A stretch of DNA of 18,906 bases from Neolentinus lepideus HHB14362 ss-1. Taxonomy: Eukaryota; Basidiomycota; Agaricomycetes; Gloeophyllales; Gloeophyllaceae. The translations under genes were made by a program, and so were the position numbers. Positions 18,424 to 18,906 of the stretch are shown piece by piece; position 1 is the stretch's first letter; every line of letters begins with the position of its first letter. The stretch is taken from NCBI GenBank assembly GCA_001632425.1, contig KV425594.1, positions 46,208-65,113 of the forward strand, written 5' to 3'. The notes beneath the pieces were generated by a model, which did not search any database, was not told the origin of the DNA, and saw only the letters and a program-made list of their open reading frames with translations.

Positions 18424-18906
18424 ATGAAGTCATTCATTTTGCCTGGTCTGAAAAATGAAGCCTCTATGATGGATTGAGCACCTTCCACAGTAGCATGGAA
18501 TACACTCATTTCTCTATTTGATAGTGGTGTTCAGCAAAGAGAAGTATCAAGAAGAAAACATACGGCAGCCATGACAATTGTCCGAGTCTAAGGAATCTAG
18601 TAATAGCAACAAGCATATAAGATGGAAAGCGAGCATAGGAGAGCGTCATTGGTAACGTTGGCAGCAGCGTAGATGGCGGGTCAAATGGTCCTCAGCGCTA
18701 GTGTCGGACTTAGAATCATTTGAATGTGACGCGCACTCATTACAGCTCACGTGCAGGGAAAGTTGTCCCGGAGATAGCCAGTGATAGGCCCCGTTGGCTT
18801 CTGACCCCAGAAAACGCGACTTAGGGTGATTCCGCGCGCTTCGTGGGAACGGCGACTTAGCGACTCAATAGCGCACTGTCGGTACTCTGCGCACTAGCGA
18901 CCCTAC
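18424..18906. other. Right flank: end of the Plavaka element and CpG-rich sequence
   Basis: No gene was supported. CpG count rises from 3-4 per 60 bp at 18601-18780 to 6-8 per 60 bp at 18781-18900, against mostly 0-3 in the Plavaka lines I sampled. An 8-bp inverted pair CGCTAGTG (18696-18703) and CACTAGCG (18892-18899) lies here, and GCGACTTAG occurs twice (near 18816 and 18852). These may mark element ends. Confidence 0.4.

Larger units (their letters stand above)
13901..18703 (-). mobile_element. Plavaka (CACTA, Tnp2-like) transposon relic
   Basis: The core is the transposase gene at 15105-18423. Limits are tentative. On the right, a minus-strand CACTAGCGC begins at 18703, about where CpG becomes frequent again. 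On the left, the motif cluster from 13901 may be subterminal sequence. No matching CACTA end or target duplication could be paired with confidence. If the plus-strand genes at 10883-13637 are accessory genes of the same element, the left end lies further out. Confidence 0.5.

Noticed and set aside
1..18906. CRISPR array, rRNA genes, bacterial operon signals
   Set aside because: No regularly spaced repeats or rRNA-like sequence; the intron-rich genes are eukaryotic.

Overview
This window looks like nuclear DNA of a mushroom-forming basidiomycete (Agaricomycetes). The reasons are the many GT-AG introns of 48-67 bp, the 13-exon cytochrome P450 layout, and transposon relics of the hAT and Plavaka (CACTA, Tnp2-like) types common in that group. 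All gene models below were spliced by hand from reading frame and splice signals; no database search was run.

Layout. At the left edge, on the minus strand, are the first 28 codons of a membrane-anchored protein, probably a P450, with a TATA box. Positions 146-3600 hold no recognisable gene, only decayed repeats. A tRNA-Glu-like, possibly SINE-derived unit lies near 3607-3930, and a GC-rich 33-bp inverted repeat at 4095-4257. An intact four-exon gene for the ER SNARE USE1 follows (4363-5401, plus strand). After 1.4 kb without a recognisable gene comes an intact 13-exon cytochrome P450 gene (6778-8985, plus strand, 515 aa) with all the standard motifs and a 14-nt microexon.

From about 9270 to 18700 the window is a nest of dead mobile elements: a hAT transposase relic that has lost its catalytic middle (9503-10556, minus); an unrecognised three-exon gene remnant (10883-11694, plus); a coiled-coil gene remnant that resembles, from memory, a multicopy Agaricomycete family of unknown function (11872-13637, plus); a 1.1-kb block with short motifs on both strands (13901-15041); and a nearly full-length Plavaka transposase of seven exons (15105-18423, minus). 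CpG becomes frequent again from about 18650, which suggests the element boundary.

The most notable signal is in how these genes died. Reading through hand-spliced models, I find 13 internal stops in four genes on both strands; 12 are TGA and one is TAG. Splice sites and intron phases are otherwise nearly intact. This fits CGA to TGA change by deamination of methylated CpG. The two host genes have no internal stops, and USE1 ends in TGA, so TGA works as a stop here.
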